NCBI GenBank assembly: GCA_028023455.1
Contig: JAQFVV010000030.1
Span: forward strand, 4,108,501-4,172,500
DNA: 64,000 bases
Source: Epiperipatus broadwayi
Lineage: Eukaryota; Onychophora; Udeonychophora; Euonychophora; Peripatidae
Direction of reading: 5' to 3'
The notes beneath the pieces are model-generated. The model was not told the origin of the DNA. It made no database searches and worked only from the letters and a program-made list of their open reading frames with translations. This document shows positions 62,786 to 64,000 of the stretch, in pieces (position 1 is the first letter of the stretch; every line of letters starts with the position of its first letter). The position numbers were made by a program, and so were the translations under genes.

Positions 62786-62880
62786 TAGCTGTCCTCATGG
62801 CTTCACTCATGTTAGTAGAAAATTACCAATTTTTTTTAAATACTTAAGTATCATAAAGCAAAAATCTAAAAAAAAAGGAA
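62786..62880 (+). repeat. Possible edge of a common invertebrate repeat
   Basis: ACTAGCTGTCCTCATGGCTT followed by CACTCATGTTAG resembles a decayed form of a repeat edge (ACTAGCTG…CGGCTTC) that I recognise from many invertebrate genomes. A word from just inside it (AAGTATCATAAAGCAAAAA) recurs near 63846. The family and true boundaries are not established. Confidence 0.3.
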
Positions 62881-63874
62881 AGAAAATCTTGCAAGATTCA
62901 TCGACATTGGTACAATATCTTAAGTAATGAACCAACGTTCCAATTTATATATAATAAATATAATAGATCATAATTAAAGTGTATATTATACAAACTGCAT
63001 AGCCCCTTTCTTTTTTTGTTTGTAATCTTGTAGTTTCCTCTTATTCTATCCTATGTATGTGATACTAAGTGCTGTTTGTAATCTTATAGTTCAGTAAAAC
63101 CATTTGAAACCTACGTGATAAAGGTATAATATTACCAAATTTTTTGTTTTAAAACTCTACTATTTAGTCTGGTTGTTGACTGAAAATCTTAAAAGAATAT
63201 CTAGTATTTAGTCTGTTTGTTGACTGAAAATCCTAAAAGAATATGCAATTGATAATTAAAATATGTTTTAAGTAATATTTACTTAACATAATAATATGGG
63301 AATTATCAACACCAGTTCAAAATGATTATTACAATACATTTTAATAAACAATGTTGTATAGCAATATAATACTTTTAATTTGAATAGTTTAAATTTTAAC
63401 ATTCTATATGAAATTAATTAATTAAATTTGGTTTGGACTATATCTGTACATTAAATTTTCTGAGCCATTTTATGAGAAATGTATTTAAAATGAAATTCTA
63501 AAGGTTGATCAAATTCAGTAGTCTGATTGTAAATGGCAATGCTGTTCTCTCATCATATATATTTAGGTAATATTTCCTTGCAAGTGATTACGATTTTGGA
63601 GCATTTTTATATTGCAGATAATAATCCATGAATTATCAACAGCAGCATTGCAAAAAGTATAACTTTTTATTATGAAATTTCAACATGGTGGAATTTTTTT
63701 TTTTTCACATTCCACTTGAAAGTAAGAAATTAAATATATGGCCGTCGGCCACATCAATTAGTGCTGCTCTCTTTTTGTGGTTTATGAAGTCATTACAAAT
63801 TTCGACACATTTTTATATGACAAATTACCCACATTTTAAAAGTGATTAAGTACCATAAAGCAAAAAATTTATAG
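62881..63874. other. AT-rich non-coding stretch
   Basis: It contains a 44-bp tandem duplication (listed separately) and an unassigned balanced patch near 63735-63800. Nothing else was seen. Confidence 0.5.
63161..63244. repeat. Two-copy tandem duplication, 44-bp unit
   Basis: TATTTAGTCTGGTTGTTGAC at 63161 recurs as TATTTAGTCTGTTTGTTGAC at 63205, and both run on to TAAAAGAATAT. Confidence 0.85.
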
Positions 63875-64000
63875 CCACTAAACATAACGTGATCTTTCAT
63901 ACTAGCACATAATTGTTATTAAACAAGGCAAAACTCCATACAGTAGTGCCACTCTGTGCCAACCAGAGTAATCAATGGATGCTAGGAGGCTTGTGCATAA
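63875..64000 (+). mobile_element. Partial copy of the 45-kb element, cut by the window end
   Basis: CCACTAAACATAACGTGATC and CATACTAGCACA match the 5' part. CTCCATACAGTAGTGCCACT through GGCTTGTGCATAA match the arm of the 45-kb element in the same order. The hammerhead region would lie just beyond the end of the window. Confidence 0.8.

Noticed and set aside
1-64000. CRISPR arrays, operons, riboswitches and other prokaryotic features
   Set aside because: The repeats are transposons and microsatellites of an animal genome; no regularly spaced repeat-spacer array or bacterial-type gene was seen.

Overview
This window is AT-rich animal nuclear DNA that is dense in transposons. Nothing suggests a prokaryote: there are no operons and no dense coding. 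The recognisable proteins all belong to metazoan mobile elements: RTE-type and Jockey/CR1-type LINEs, a Penelope-like element with a GIY-YIG domain, and a ZBED/SCAND3-like hAT transposase. tRNA-derived SINEs, a solo LTR and several fold-back repeats accompany them. An invertebrate (perhaps an arthropod) with a large, repeat-rich genome fits best, but I cannot name the species. I found no confident host gene, so the window is probably intergenic or deep intronic.

Layout. 1-19 kb is mostly unassigned AT-rich DNA. It holds a truncated RTE 3' end (3.5 kb), fold-back elements at 4.8, 10.3 and 15.3 kb, and two tRNA-SINEs (9.1 and 16.1 kb). 19.2-23.6 kb is a decayed, nearly full-length LINE on the minus strand, interrupted by two fold-back insertions. 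27.7-29.4 kb is a 5'-truncated RTE. 30.7-32.8 kb has four SINEs. 33.8-35.4 kb is an inverted-repeat element of unknown type with internal tandem repeats. About 38.4-42.9 kb is a second RTE interrupted by a hAT-type MITE, an antisense Penelope-like element and a solo LTR. 44.9-56.5 kb contains several palindromic elements and a pogo-like non-autonomous DNA transposon. 57.6-60.1 kb is a complete but broken hAT transposon with a perfect 8-bp target duplication. 60.7-62.0 kb is a TTC array of about 1.1 kb followed by an interrupted TTC/TTA pattern.

The most interesting signal is a set of fold-back (palindromic) elements of about 160-940 bp. Most are flanked by direct repeats of about 12-18 bp, a length expected of target-primed retrotransposition rather than of cut-and-paste elements. 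Several carry a hammerhead-ribozyme-like core (CUGANGA, short stem, GAAA). The 45-kb copy can be drawn as a complete hammerhead with a GUC cleavage site. In two families a palindromic copy coexists with a single-arm copy. This suggests inverted-dimer relatives of Penelope-like elements or retrozymes. That reading is inference and needs folding and genome-wide comparison.
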